A stretch of DNA of 51,719 nt, from contig JAKJCY010000010.1 of NCBI GenBank assembly GCA_022706235.1, positions 338 through 52,056 on the forward strand, read 5' to 3'. The notes under the pieces were generated by a model. The model was not told where the DNA came from. It saw only the letters and a list, made by a program, of their open reading frames with translations, and searched no databases. Shown in pieces: positions 24,496 to 32,256 of this stretch (the first letter of the stretch is position 1; each line of letters starts with the position of its first letter). A program made the translations under genes and the position numbers. The DNA is from Candidatus Hydrogenedentota bacterium. GTDB taxonomy: Bacteria > Hydrogenedentota > Hydrogenedentia > Hydrogenedentales > CAITNO01.

Positions 24496-25404
24496 ATGCC
24501 CAAAGCCGTTTATAGTCTCGTTCTGCTGGCCTTACTGCGGGCATCCGTGAACGCCGCGGTGCCCTCCTCTCTTGAAGGTATGTTTCAACGGCTGAACCCT
24601 GAATCCTTGCGGCAGCCCGTTGAAACGCGGGAAGTCGCGTTCTCCACCCACCACCCTCAGGGGATGACCGCCGTGGGCGAACGTTTCTTCCTGTCTTCCG
24701 TGGAAGTAATAGACCGGGCGACAGAACAAGGCAAGGGACACCTCTTTGAGATGGATCGACAGGGGGCCTTGTTGCGGAGTATACAACTGGGCGAAGGCGC
24801 CTTGTACCATCCCGGCGGCATCGATTATGACGGGGCGCGCATCTGGGTTCCTGTCGCCGCCTATCGCCCGGACAGCGCCGCCATCGTGTATACCGTTAAC
24901 CCTGCAACCATGGAAAGCCGGGAGGTGTTCCGCTTTGACGACCATCTTGGGGCCCTGTCCCATTTTCCAGAGCAAGGCTTACTGATAGGGGTAAACTGGG
25001 GATCCCGCAGGTTCTACCGCTGGAAAACGGAACAGCGTGGCGGCGAATGGATAGTGCCGGACCCGGCCCATCCGGAAACACAGCCCAACGGAAATCATTA
25101 CATAGATTACCAGGATATGCAGCGGATACCCGGAACTCCGTACGTAGTGTGTGCCGGGCTTCAGACCTATGTTGAGGAAGGGGAGAATCTGCCCTATTTT
25201 AAACTGGGCGGCATGGACCTGGTACATATTGATGACCTGCGAGCCCACCACCAGGTTCCCATGCCGGTTCGCCAGGCAGGTATCCGCGCCTGGACACAAA
25301 ACCCGTTTTTTGTTGAACCTTGGGGGCAAGGTCTGCGTTTCTTTTTCATTCCCGATGATAACATTTCCACGATCTATGTTTTTGATGTGAATATTACAAT
25401 GTGA
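24496..25404 (+). CDS. Secreted DUF6454-like beta-propeller protein; 3' end rewritten by an integrative element
   Basis: 302 residues with GGAAAGG 5 bases before the ATG. A signal peptide (MPKAVYSLVLLALLRASVNA) precedes a strand-rich body with HPQGMTAVGERFFLSSVEV, HPGGIDYDGARIWVPVAAYR and LIGVNWGSRRFYRW, resembling the DUF6454 propeller-like family. No catalytic motif is known. The last codons are GAT GTG AAT ATT ACA ATG TGA. The same GATGTGAATATTACA string reappears at 32070-32084, followed by AGG TAA, so before integration the protein would have ended in Arg rather than Met. The element thus uses this gene's stop region as its attachment site and leaves it functional. Confidence 0.82.
   Translation: MPKAVYSLVLLALLRASVNAAVPSSLEGMFQRLNPESLRQPVETREVAFSTHHPQGMTAVGERFFLSSVEVIDRATEQGKGHLFEMDRQGALLRSIQLGEGALYHPGGIDYDGARIWVPVAAYRPDSAAIVYTVNPATMESREVFRFDDHLGALSHFPEQGLLIGVNWGSRRFYRWKTEQRGGEWIVPDPAHPETQPNGNHYIDYQDMQRIPGTPYVVCAGLQTYVEEGENLPYFKLGGMDLVHIDDLRAHHQVPMPVRQAGIRAWTQNPFFVEPWGQGLRFFFIPDDNISTIYVFDVNITM
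25383..25399 (+). repeat. attL core repeat
   Basis: TGATGTGAATATTACAA, identical to 32069-32085. It overlaps the last codons of the DUF6454-like gene. Its middle, TGTGAATATTACA, is a near-palindrome around AATATT, as expected of a tyrosine-recombinase crossover site. Confidence 0.88.
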
Positions 25405-25486
25405 CTAGAATGTATAACTATACACAATTAAATACAATAAAAATCAATAGCATAAATAAAGAATTATGCTTCCGAAATAATTTTTC

Positions 25487-25515
25487 TTGACATCTGATAC
25501 CAAACGTGATACCAT
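25487..25515 (+). promoter_or_regulatory. Integrase promoter overlapped by tandem GATACC repeats
   Basis: TTGACA (25487-25492), a 17-base spacer and TACCAT (25510-25515) form a near-consensus sigma-70 promoter 45 bases upstream of the recombinase ATG. Two TGATACC motifs 12 bases apart (25495-25501 and 25507-25513) fill the spacer and -10. A nearly identical 23-base block lies near the other end of the element (31961-31983) without a promoter. The repeats could be both arm-type recombinase sites and the operator for integrase autorepression. Confidence 0.7.
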
Positions 25516-25560
25516 GTCGTTGTCGGTTATTGGGAGAACAACCACAAAAAGGGCCTCACG

Positions 25561-26613
25561 ATGGCGACATTATTCAAACGGCAAAATGGCGTGTACTATG
25601 TCAAGACGGCAGGGGCGAATGGGAAAGAGGTTCGTATCAGTTTGAAAACCAAAAACAGGAAAGAGGCGCAAAAGATGCGCATTGAGGTGGAACGGCAATT
25701 GGCAGAGGCGGAACTCACCGGTCACGTCTCCACCGTACTGACGTTCTCCGAGGCCTGGGAGGCTTATTACGCGATTATGGCGCCTCATAAGAAAACGGTC
25801 TCGTTCAATAATGAGCGGTCAGCATGGTTCTGTTTCGCGAAATGGTGCGAGGGACATGGGATTACGACGATACAAAGCGTTAAGCCGGCTGACGCGGCCT
25901 GTTATCAGAAATTCAAAATCGATAGCAAATGCATGCCGCTTGGCATCAACACAAAATTGCGTTCTATTAATGTTATCTATAATTGCCTTGCTGAGTATGA
26001 CATTTTCACCGGTGTTAATCCGTTCGGCAAGATCAAGTATCTCAAGGCGGATACCAAGACGCGGTTTCTCCCCTGGGACAAGGTGCAGCAGTTGGTAGAA
26101 TTGTCCGCCAGTGTGGGGCGTGACATCCACCTGTTTTTCGTGCTGGGGGCGTATGCGGGTCTGCGTAAGGCTGAAATCCTACGGGCCCGCTGGGAGCATG
26201 TGGATTGGGAACAGGGCAGGTTGTGGGTGGACGGTTCGAAGAATCCCGCTTCGAGCGCGTATGTTCCGCTGCATGCCGCATTGCGGGAGGCACTGGAACC
26301 GTATCGCCAGGATTCCGGTTACATCGTGAAGCCCGGGAAAGAGGGAGAAACGACCGGAGACAGGTATCGGACTTCGGAATGGAAGAATATGAAGAAGGTG
26401 GTTGATCTTGAGAAAGCCAAGGCTGAAGCGGAAGGGGAAACGCCGGTCGGCCATATTACTCCGCATCAGTTGCGGCATAGTGTCGCCACCCATTTGTTAA
26501 ACATGGGGTATTCGATTGAGCAGATTGCGGTGTTTCTTCGGCATACGAACGATCTGTCCACGCGCCGATACGCGAACCTGAAGGGCGTGCAGTTGACGAT
26601 AGACGAATTCTAG
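25561..26613 (+). CDS. Tyrosine recombinase/integrase of the 6.7-kb element
   Basis: 350 residues. An N-terminal arm-binding/SAM-like region (MATLFKRQNGVYYVKTAGAN, then FSEAWEAYYAIMAP) is followed by the catalytic domain with R202 (AGLRKAEI), H302 and R305 (HQLRHSVATHLL), H328 (LRHTNDLS) and Y337 (TRRYANL). All residues needed for strand cleavage and exchange are present, so the enzyme looks active. It would join the TGATGTGAATATTACAA core sites at 25383 and 32069. AAAGGG precedes the ATG by 7 bases. A strong intrinsic terminator follows the stop. No separate excisionase is seen. Confidence 0.95.
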   Translation: MATLFKRQNGVYYVKTAGANGKEVRISLKTKNRKEAQKMRIEVERQLAEAELTGHVSTVLTFSEAWEAYYAIMAPHKKTVSFNNERSAWFCFAKWCEGHGITTIQSVKPADAACYQKFKIDSKCMPLGINTKLRSINVIYNCLAEYDIFTGVNPFGKIKYLKADTKTRFLPWDKVQQLVELSASVGRDIHLFFVLGAYAGLRKAEILRARWEHVDWEQGRLWVDGSKNPASSAYVPLHAALREALEPYRQDSGYIVKPGKEGETTGDRYRTSEWKNMKKVVDLEKAKAEAEGETPVGHITPHQLRHSVATHLLNMGYSIEQIAVFLRHTNDLSTRRYANLKGVQLTIDEF

Positions 26614-26628
26614 GAATCTCAGGCAACC

Positions 26629-26660
26629 GCCCCGGCGTTTCGGCGTCGGGGCTTTTTTTT
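26629..26660 (+). terminator. Rho-independent terminator of the integrase gene
   Basis: GCCCCGGCG and CGTCGGGGC pair over 9 bp (one G-T wobble) around the loop TTTCGG, followed by eight Ts (26653-26660). It starts 16 bases after the integrase stop at 26613. Confidence 0.9.
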
Positions 26661-26666
26661 CGTTTG

Positions 26667-26687
26667 GACCGGATTGACCGGATTGAC
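26667..26687 (+). repeat. Short 9-bp-period repeat (GACCGGATT)
   Basis: GACCGGATT occurs twice in tandem (26667 and 26676), followed by GAC. It shares the 9-base period of the chromosomal AAGGAC arrays but not their sequence. It lies between the integrase terminator and the convergent retropepsin-like gene. Confidence 0.5.
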
Positions 26688-26755
26688 AAAGAAATCAAAG
26701 GAAAGCGAAGGATGCGCCGGCGGCCGTGGAAGAGGGGGAGAAGGCGGGGAGTGTA

Positions 26756-27220
26756 TCAGTAGGCTATCTCGATGCGACCGCGGGGACCGTTGTAGGTAAG
26801 TTTGAAGTGGGCGAGCAGATCGCGACCTATGAGGGCGATAAAAGGAGGAGTCGTATTATTTAGTACGACAGAAGTTGCCCCAATAAGATTCAATGGCGGA
26901 AGATTGAAGTCAGGGAAACTTATCTGTACAGGGTATCTTGGACGCATGGATATGCCGTCAACGTGCTTTATATTGGCAATTCCGACAGAATTAAGCCCAA
27001 GTGTTAAACAGGTATCTTCATCCACACATGTAAACGTTGCCCCTGTGTCAATGAGGGCTTTCCCAATTGTCGGCTTTATGGCGGATGGCTGAACACTGCC
27101 ACTGGGTACGGGTGCTATAGACACATTTACAAACGCGCCATGAATAAAAAGATTCTGGGCGGGCCCAATTACTTTTGCCCCACTTTGCAATGGGTTGTAA
27201 TTTATCTCGATTACTGGCAT
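26756..27220 (-). CDS. Retropepsin-like aspartic protease
   Basis: 154 residues. The catalytic motif KALIDTGATFTCVDED places the active Asp at residue 58 in the D-T-G-A context of single-domain retroviral-type proteases. A second hallmark, FIALIGRDLLAHF, corresponds to the hydrophobic-Gly-Arg-Asp motif near the C-terminus. One Asp per chain means it must dimerise to be active. No signal peptide is seen, so it is cytoplasmic. The ATG overlaps the stop of the upstream DUF5678-like gene (TAATG), so the two are translationally coupled. In bacteria such proteases are often found next to small DUF5678 proteins; the substrate is unknown. Within the element it might process the polyvalent protein, but this is speculation. 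Confidence 0.85.
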   Translation of the reverse strand: MPVIEINYNPLQSGAKVIGPAQNLFIHGAFVNVSIAPVPSGSVQPSAIKPTIGKALIDTGATFTCVDEDTCLTLGLNSVGIANIKHVDGISMRPRYPVQISFPDFNLPPLNLIGATSVVLNNTTPPFIALIGRDLLAHFKLTYNGPRGRIEIAY

Positions 27221-27465
27221 TAAACGAAATTCACCAAATGAGCGGGGTAATTTGCTGCCATGTCGAGTTCCATCAATTCCTGGATAAAGAATGGAACATT
27301 ACCAAACAATTGAATTCCTGCGTTGTATGCTGATTCAGGGGTGTCGTATAGTCCATATTCTTTATCGCCCTTGATAAGAACGACTTTGCCCCAGGATTCG
27401 TTAAAGAGCCGTTCTTTGTTGGCGTCGTAATATACCCGTTCTTCTTCGAATAGGTTCGTTTCCAT
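27220..27465 (-). CDS. Small DUF5678-like protein
   Basis: 81 residues from the ATG at 27465 (METNLFEEERVYYDANKERL), with AAGGAA upstream; a GTG five codons earlier lies before that ribosome-binding site. The VVLIKGDKEYGLYDTPESAY stretch is characteristic of DUF5678, a small alpha/beta family of unknown activity. Its stop overlaps the retropepsin-like start by one base. A TACAAT box on the minus strand near 27489-27494 may be its -10 element. The conserved coupling suggests a partner, substrate or inhibitor of the protease. Confidence 0.8.
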   Translation of the reverse strand: METNLFEEERVYYDANKERLFNESWGKVVLIKGDKEYGLYDTPESAYNAGIQLFGNVPFFIQELMELDMAANYPAHLVNFV

Positions 27466-27508
27466 GACTATTCCTTTCACACACCCCTATTGTAGCACAT
27501 AGAGCCAA

Positions 27509-27892
27509 TCAGCGAACATACCAATCTGTTGTGTTCCCCCCCGAAAGGGTGGCGTAGCCGGAGGCTTCGCAATCGCCCTTGGAACCAATCCAACAATAAT
27601 ATTTGCCATCGTCAAGCCCGGTAATAGCGATGGACTCTCCGTAAGCCAGCGGCTCCGGTAACAGATTAATCCCCTTTGGTGTGTCGTGTGCGCATTCATC
27701 AGATACTTTGACTACGGACAAAAAATCGTGCGTCATTTCGACTATCCCCCCGTCGTCGTCCTCATAAGATTTTTGATTATGCACCATCAGCGTATTTCCT
27801 TCGACCACGGGATTCTCGATCCCCAATTCCGGGCATCCAGTAGACAATGCCGGTGCCATTACCAGTACTAGAGCCAAAACTACTTTCTTCAT
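27509..27892 (-). CDS. Putative lipoprotein
   Basis: 127 residues. The start at 27892 (MKKVVLALVLVMAPAL) is preceded by AAAGGGAA. The signal peptide ends in the lipobox-like LSTGC with Cys20 as the likely lipidation site. The mature part is acidic and strand-rich (EDDDGGIVEMTHDF, then GLDDGKYYCWIG) with no recognised domain. It lies between the DUF5678-like gene and the divergent polyvalent-protein gene. As cargo of the element it might act in surface exclusion or superinfection immunity, but nothing in the sequence proves this. Confidence 0.7.
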   Translation of the reverse strand: MKKVVLALVLVMAPALSTGCPELGIENPVVEGNTLMVHNQKSYEDDDGGIVEMTHDFLSVVKVSDECAHDTPKGINLLPEPLAYGESIAITGLDDGKYYCWIGSKGDCEASGYATLSGGNTTDWYVR

Positions 27893-27989
27893 TGCGGTTC
27901 CCTTTCTGTATTGGTTTATCGATACACGTGTTTTAGTGTGGCACAACTACTCTTGTTTTTCTGTACGGATTTTCTTCAGGTATTCCTGC

Positions 27990-30900
27990 ATGGAGGAGTA
28001 CCAGAAGGTGATGCGTTCGGCGAAGGCGCGGGAATACAAAATTTTACAGCGTCAGTTCCGTACTCAAGACGGCGCGTTCGACGAAGAGGCCGCGGCGGTT
28101 GCCTATCAGCAACTAGCCACCGATCAGCAGATTGTAGCGGAGTACGCAAAGCCGTGGGAAAAAGCACTTATTAATCTACAATATCAAGTGCGCGGGTTCG
28201 TTGGCAGCCTCACCGGGAACAAATCATTTGAGCAAATTTCCCACGAGGTAAGGACCGGGAAGGCGTGGGACCGTGGCGCCGTGTCCGTGCAGGAACAAGA
28301 GGACCGCGCCGCGGGTGCTGTGCCCAACTATGCCCGACGCGTGGACGCTTATGGGTCGCAACAAACGCCGGCCGGTCAGACATCGTCTCCGGGCATTCTG
28401 CCGCGCCAGGACACGATTCAGCAGGCTCCGCCGGTACGGCAGCAGATGCCGGAACGGGGACCTGTAACCCCAGAGGTTACACAAATAGGAGACCGGGAAT
28501 TTCTGTTGACAAGCAATAAAATGCTTGATTTTGGAGTGGTGACGGAAGACGTTGGCGGGAACAGACCTATACGGTATGAGTCACAATCACGAGAGCATGT
28601 TTTGCGTCATTTTAAAGAAATTCAAGAAGAGGGATATAGCAACGATATTGAGTTTATTGAGGATGTTTCCCAGAACCATACCGCAATTTATTCAGGTAAA
28701 GGCAACACGCTTATTCTTGCCAAAAAGAATGGCAAGGCAAAGGTTGCGTATATTGAATTGGTTCCAGATGAGAGCAATCAATATTATCGAATCAATTCGG
28801 CTCTCGTGTCGCGGGAGAATTATTTCAAAAACAAAAAACCGCTCTGGGAAAGGGCGCAGTCCAGTCAGGCCGAGGCCGTCGCCTCGAACCCCCCTAGCGC
28901 GGTTACGGGCCAGAGCGGCTTTCATACGGGACAAAGTATACCACAAGGGTCGAGAGAAGTAAATAGCCCCTCCGAAACCTCCAAGGTTGTTGATGAAAAT
29001 GGCGAACCGCTGGAAGTATCCCACGGAACGGCGGCGGAGTTTCATACTTTTGAAGAAGGTTATGGAAAATCTTTTAAACGTCGAGGAATATTCTTTACAG
29101 ATAATGACAATGTTTCGGAAGCGTTTTCGGCATCTGACAAGGCTATTAAGAAGGCATATCTTAATATTAGAAATCCTTTGATTATAGACGCGAACGGAAA
29201 ACATTGGACAGAACTTGAGTTTGAAGGGAAGAAAATTGACTCTGATGATCTTGCCGGCATAGCGAGAGAAAGAGGATATGACGGTGTTATTATCAGGGAT
29301 GTCGCCGATCCTTATCCCCTCCGTGGCAACACCTATATTGCATTGTCTCCAACCCAGATTAAGTATTCCGCCGAAACCACCTATGACAACCAGGGCAACG
29401 TCATCCCGCAGGAGCGGCGGTATGACCCGAACGAACCGGATAGCCGGTATGCGGTATCCCGTGCTGGTGCCGTGACCCGTGCGGCAAAGGCCACGTTGGC
29501 GGGTAAGGATAAGACGGGGCGCCCGGACCTGGCGAACCCCGGGCTTACGGAAGAAGCACGTCGCGGCGTACGCAATGCGGACCAGTATACTTACAACTAT
29601 CCAGAAGCCAAGCGGGACGAGGATACCCTGGTGGAGGCGGCCAACCTGGATTCACTGCAGGTTGCCGAAAAAATACTGGCCGGTAGAGGATTGTCGGACG
29701 CAGAGACGCTGCGAGGCCAGGAACTGGTAACGGAGGCATTCATCAATGCACTGAATACAGGCAAAATAGACGACATGAAAACTGCTGTACGGATGGCGCA
29801 CGGGTGGCGCATGGGCGGCCGGGAATTGGCCCGGGCTATGCGACTGCGCAGAGACCTTCTACGTACCCCGGCAGAACGTTTTGAAGCCGCTCTAGGAGCA
29901 GCGTTTTTGTTGCCACCCAAGCAGATGGGAAAGCGAATTGAAGCCATTACCAGGGAACTTTCACAGGACATTACAGCGCGAAAACGCAAATCGCTGGAAG
30001 CCGAGATGGACAGCCTTATTCAGAAATTGGCTGTAATGAACGCCAAGTTACGATTGCAGTTGGCACGCCGCGGCGTTATCATCTCCCAGTTAAAGCAGCA
30101 ACTTGAAAATGCCAAGACAGAACGCGAAAAGAGGAAGTCCGAAGATGACGCGAAAGATGTCATTGGGGATATCCTGGCTGCCCGAGGCGGTCTTCGTGAT
30201 GCCCTGTATGAATATTGGATTTCCTCTCTGCTGTCAGGACCCCAGACGCAGGTCGTAAACGTAACGTCCAATATATTGCACGGGATATGGGAGCTGGGAC
30301 CACAGCGGCTGATGGAGGCCATGGTCAACTCTTTCGCCAGCAAGGAAGAGGCGGCACAGTGGGGTGAGTTCAAGTATATGCGGGCAGCCTTCATCCCCGG
30401 GATGCAGCGGGCGTGGCGGAATATGCTGCGGTCCTGGAAGACCGAACGCCCGACGTTCATGGAGGAGCTCAGCGGTGCCAAGGCGGGGAGTACGATTGGT
30501 TTGACATCAGAACACCGGGGCGGGGCCATGGACCGGTATACGGGCAAAAGGCTGGCTAAGAAGTTGCGCATTCCGCTCAGGGGTCTGTTGGCGCTTGACG
30601 AATTCACAAAGTCATTGGCAGGCCAGATGGAAGCGGCCGCCCATGCGTACCGGACGGGCAAGGCTCATGGACTCCAGGGATCAGAGTTGGAATCTTACAT
30701 TACCACCCAGGTGGCTGACCTGGCTTCGTCCGCTTGGGAAGCCGGCCTAAACTCCGCGTTGCGGATCGCGTTCCAAACTCCCCTGTCCAAGGGTGCAGAA
30801 GCCGCGTCTCAGTGGATTGGGAACACGCCCTTTAAATGGGTAATTCCTTTTCGCAGGACGCCCGCAAATATTTTCAAAACAGGAATTCGCAAGACTCCTC

Positions 30901-31949
30901 TGGGAACCGCATCTTTGGCCAAGAACTGGAGTGTGCTGAATGGTGACGATAAAGTACGCTTGTTGTCCGAACAGATGATAGGCTGGGCTGTGGCTGGGGC
31001 CCTGGCAGCCGCTATAATTGGAGGGGATGATGATGACGAGCCATGGATTACGGGCTCAATCCCATACAATTCAACTAAGCCAGGAGAACGATTACTTAAA
31101 CAACGTACGATTCCGGCTCAGTCTATCCGGCTTGGCGGACGTTATTATTCGTATTCAAGAATCGAACCGTTCGCAACGACGCTCCAGGGGCTCGTGGATG
31201 CCACCAATTCGATCCGCGAATACCAGGAAGGAAAACCGATAAAGGATATTACCCTCGACTTGTTCAGCAAATCGCTCGAGGCGTCCACCGACAAGACGTT
31301 TATGCGTGGGATGGGAGACTTGTACGATGCTATGCAAATGCCAGAGTCAAAATTGACTTCATACGCGGTAAACTTCGCTACATCATGGGCACCGAACATT
31401 GTCAAGCAAGTCGCACGGGCTGGCGACCCTATGTATAGGGAACAGTCCCTGGGGAAAGGTGGAGATTATTTCAACCGCCTGGAAAACAGAGTAATTTACA
31501 GGATAATTCCAAAAGGTGTGTTGCCGCCGAAACGCACTCCGTGGGGAGAAGAATCTCGGAAATCCGAAGGACTATCACCGTCAACCGATTTCCTGTTCCG
31601 TCTACTATCTCCAATCGCCGAGACAACTCCAGCGGGACGGGACCCCAGGGCGGTAAAATTGGATCGCCTACTCACCAACTGGAACAACCGGAACTGGGAT
31701 GACATCTGGGCACCGGAGCTGCCCGACCGCTACATAGGCTCAGGGGAAAACAGAATTGACCTGACAGACGACGAATACGACCAGTATATAAAACAGTCAG
31801 GTGAAATCGCCTTGGAGCGCCTGGAGGCGTACAGTCTAAATTACGAAGAGCCAACAAAACGCGACTTGCTCATCATAAAGAAAACCCTTGAGTTCGGCCG
31901 TGCCGCTGCACGCAATACGATTAGAGGACAACGTCTTGCAACACCCTAA
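27990..31949 (+). CDS. Phage-type large polyvalent protein (nuclease-like, ADP-ribosyltransferase-like and LPD-type C-terminal regions)
   Basis: 1319 residues from the ATG at 27990; a GTG at 27936 is an alternative and ribosome-binding support is weak for both. Order: helical, Gln-rich N-terminus (1-160); a region at about 165-295 (REFLLTSNKMLDFGVV, HTAIYSGKGNTLILAKKNGK) resembling the barnase/EndoU/colicin/RelE-like nucleases of phage polyvalent proteins; about 330-470, an ADP-ribosyltransferase-like domain opening VVDENGEPLEVSHGT, with RRGIFFTDND and YDGVIIRDV; helical coiled-coil region at about 630-730; then a long LPD38-like C-terminal half with PFRRTPANIFKTGIRKTP and a membrane segment near 995-1012 (GWAVAGALAAAIIGG). 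In phages such proteins ride in the virion and enter the host with the DNA. Here no virion genes accompany it. Domain names rest on motif resemblance. Confidence 0.82.
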   Translation: MEEYQKVMRSAKAREYKILQRQFRTQDGAFDEEAAAVAYQQLATDQQIVAEYAKPWEKALINLQYQVRGFVGSLTGNKSFEQISHEVRTGKAWDRGAVSVQEQEDRAAGAVPNYARRVDAYGSQQTPAGQTSSPGILPRQDTIQQAPPVRQQMPERGPVTPEVTQIGDREFLLTSNKMLDFGVVTEDVGGNRPIRYESQSREHVLRHFKEIQEEGYSNDIEFIEDVSQNHTAIYSGKGNTLILAKKNGKAKVAYIELVPDESNQYYRINSALVSRENYFKNKKPLWERAQSSQAEAVASNPPSAVTGQSGFHTGQSIPQGSREVNSPSETSKVVDENGEPLEVSHGTAAEFHTFEEGYGKSFKRRGIFFTDNDNVSEAFSASDKAIKKAYLNIRNPLIIDANGKHWTELEFEGKKIDSDDLAGIARERGYDGVIIRDVADPYPLRGNTYIALSPTQIKYSAETTYDNQGNVIPQERRYDPNEPDSRYAVSRAGAVTRAAKATLAGKDKTGRPDLANPGLTEEARRGVRNADQYTYNYPEAKRDEDTLVEAANLDSLQVAEKILAGRGLSDAETLRGQELVTEAFINALNTGKIDDMKTAVRMAHGWRMGGRELARAMRLRRDLLRTPAERFEAALGAAFLLPPKQMGKRIEAITRELSQDITARKRKSLEAEMDSLIQKLAVMNAKLRLQLARRGVIISQLKQQLENAKTEREKRKSEDDAKDVIGDILAARGGLRDALYEYWISSLLSGPQTQVVNVTSNILHGIWELGPQRLMEAMVNSFASKEEAAQWGEFKYMRAAFIPGMQRAWRNMLRSWKTERPTFMEELSGAKAGSTIGLTSEHRGGAMDRYTGKRLAKKLRIPLRGLLALDEFTKSLAGQMEAAAHAYRTGKAHGLQGSELESYITTQVADLASSAWEAGLNSALRIAFQTPLSKGAEAASQWIGNTPFKWVIPFRRTPANIFKTGIRKTPLGTASLAKNWSVLNGDDKVRLLSEQMIGWAVAGALAAAIIGGDDDDEPWITGSIPYNSTKPGERLLKQRTIPAQSIRLGGRYYSYSRIEPFATTLQGLVDATNSIREYQEGKPIKDITLDLFSKSLEASTDKTFMRGMGDLYDAMQMPESKLTSYAVNFATSWAPNIVKQVARAGDPMYREQSLGKGGDYFNRLENRVIYRIIPKGVLPPKRTPWGEESRKSEGLSPSTDFLFRLLSPIAETTPAGRDPRAVKLDRLLTNWNNRNWDDIWAPELPDRYIGSGENRIDLTDDEYDQYIKQSGEIALERLEAYSLNYEEPTKRDLLIIKKTLEFGRAAARNTIRGQRLATP

Positions 31950-31960
31950 CCCTGCCCTCT

Positions 31961-31983
31961 CATCTGATACCAAAGCTGATACC
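31961..31983 (+). repeat. Right-end copy of the paired TGATACC block
   Basis: CATCTGATACCAAA followed by a second TGATACC repeats the block at 25491-25513 in the same orientation, differing only at two spacer bases (GC in place of CG). It lies 86 bases from the attR core; the left copy lies about 90 bases from the attL core. The symmetric placement fits arm-type binding sites of the integrase. Confidence 0.75.
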
Positions 31984-32068
31984 TTATGGAGAATATAATG
32001 CGTGTTTTTGAGTATAAATTGCTCTGTAACATATTAAAAATAAACCACTTGTAATTGCCGGGTAGTTA

Positions 32069-32085
32069 TGATGTGAATATTACAA
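32069..32085 (+). repeat. attR core repeat
   Basis: TGATGTGAATATTACAA, identical to attL at 25383. It is followed by GGTAA, so joining the left gene end to this right flank restores a DVNITR-stop ending of the DUF6454-like protein. Confidence 0.88.
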
Positions 32086-32256
32086 GGTAACCCCGGACAG
32101 TCTTTCCTATTCACGGACATCACCCGTCTTTGAGGAGCCGCCTTTTCCCCGCAGTGGCCGCCGCGCACTGCCGGTTGTGCGCCAAGTTCCTGTTGGTGTA
32201 CAGTAAGTGCTTTCGCGTAGCAGGAACCTTATATAAAAGGAATTTAAACCGACACC

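Larger units (their letters stand above)
25383..32085. mobile_element. 6.7-kb integrative element with polyvalent-protein cargo
   Basis: Bounded by the 17-base direct repeat TGATGTGAATATTACAA (25383-25399 and 32069-32085). Contents in order: attL; a promoter containing GATACC repeats; a tyrosine recombinase; a terminator; three leftward small genes (retropepsin-like, DUF5678-like, lipoprotein); one 3.96-kb rightward gene for a phage-type polyvalent protein; a second copy of the GATACC repeats; attR. It is AT-richer than the flanking chromosome. There is no terminase, portal, capsid, tail, lysis, replication or excisionase gene, so it is neither an intact prophage nor a conjugative element. 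It resembles a minimal satellite or genomic island whose main load is the polyvalent protein. Confidence 0.88.
31950..32256. other. Right end of the element plus nadB leader
   Basis: 31950-32068 is the AT-rich right arm of the integrative element, ending in attR. An inverted pair CTTGTAAT (32049-32056) / ATTACAAG (32079-32086) brackets the core. From 32086 to 32256 the original chromosome resumes: the AGGTAA that once closed the DUF6454-like gene, then the nadB upstream region, where GTTCCTG and CAGGAAC (about 32187-32226) form a loose inverted repeat. No gene is seen. Confidence 0.5.

Noticed and set aside
25383..32085. Intact prophage
   Set aside because: The polyvalent protein and integrase suggest a phage, but no terminase, portal, capsid, tail, lysis or replication gene is present between the att repeats.
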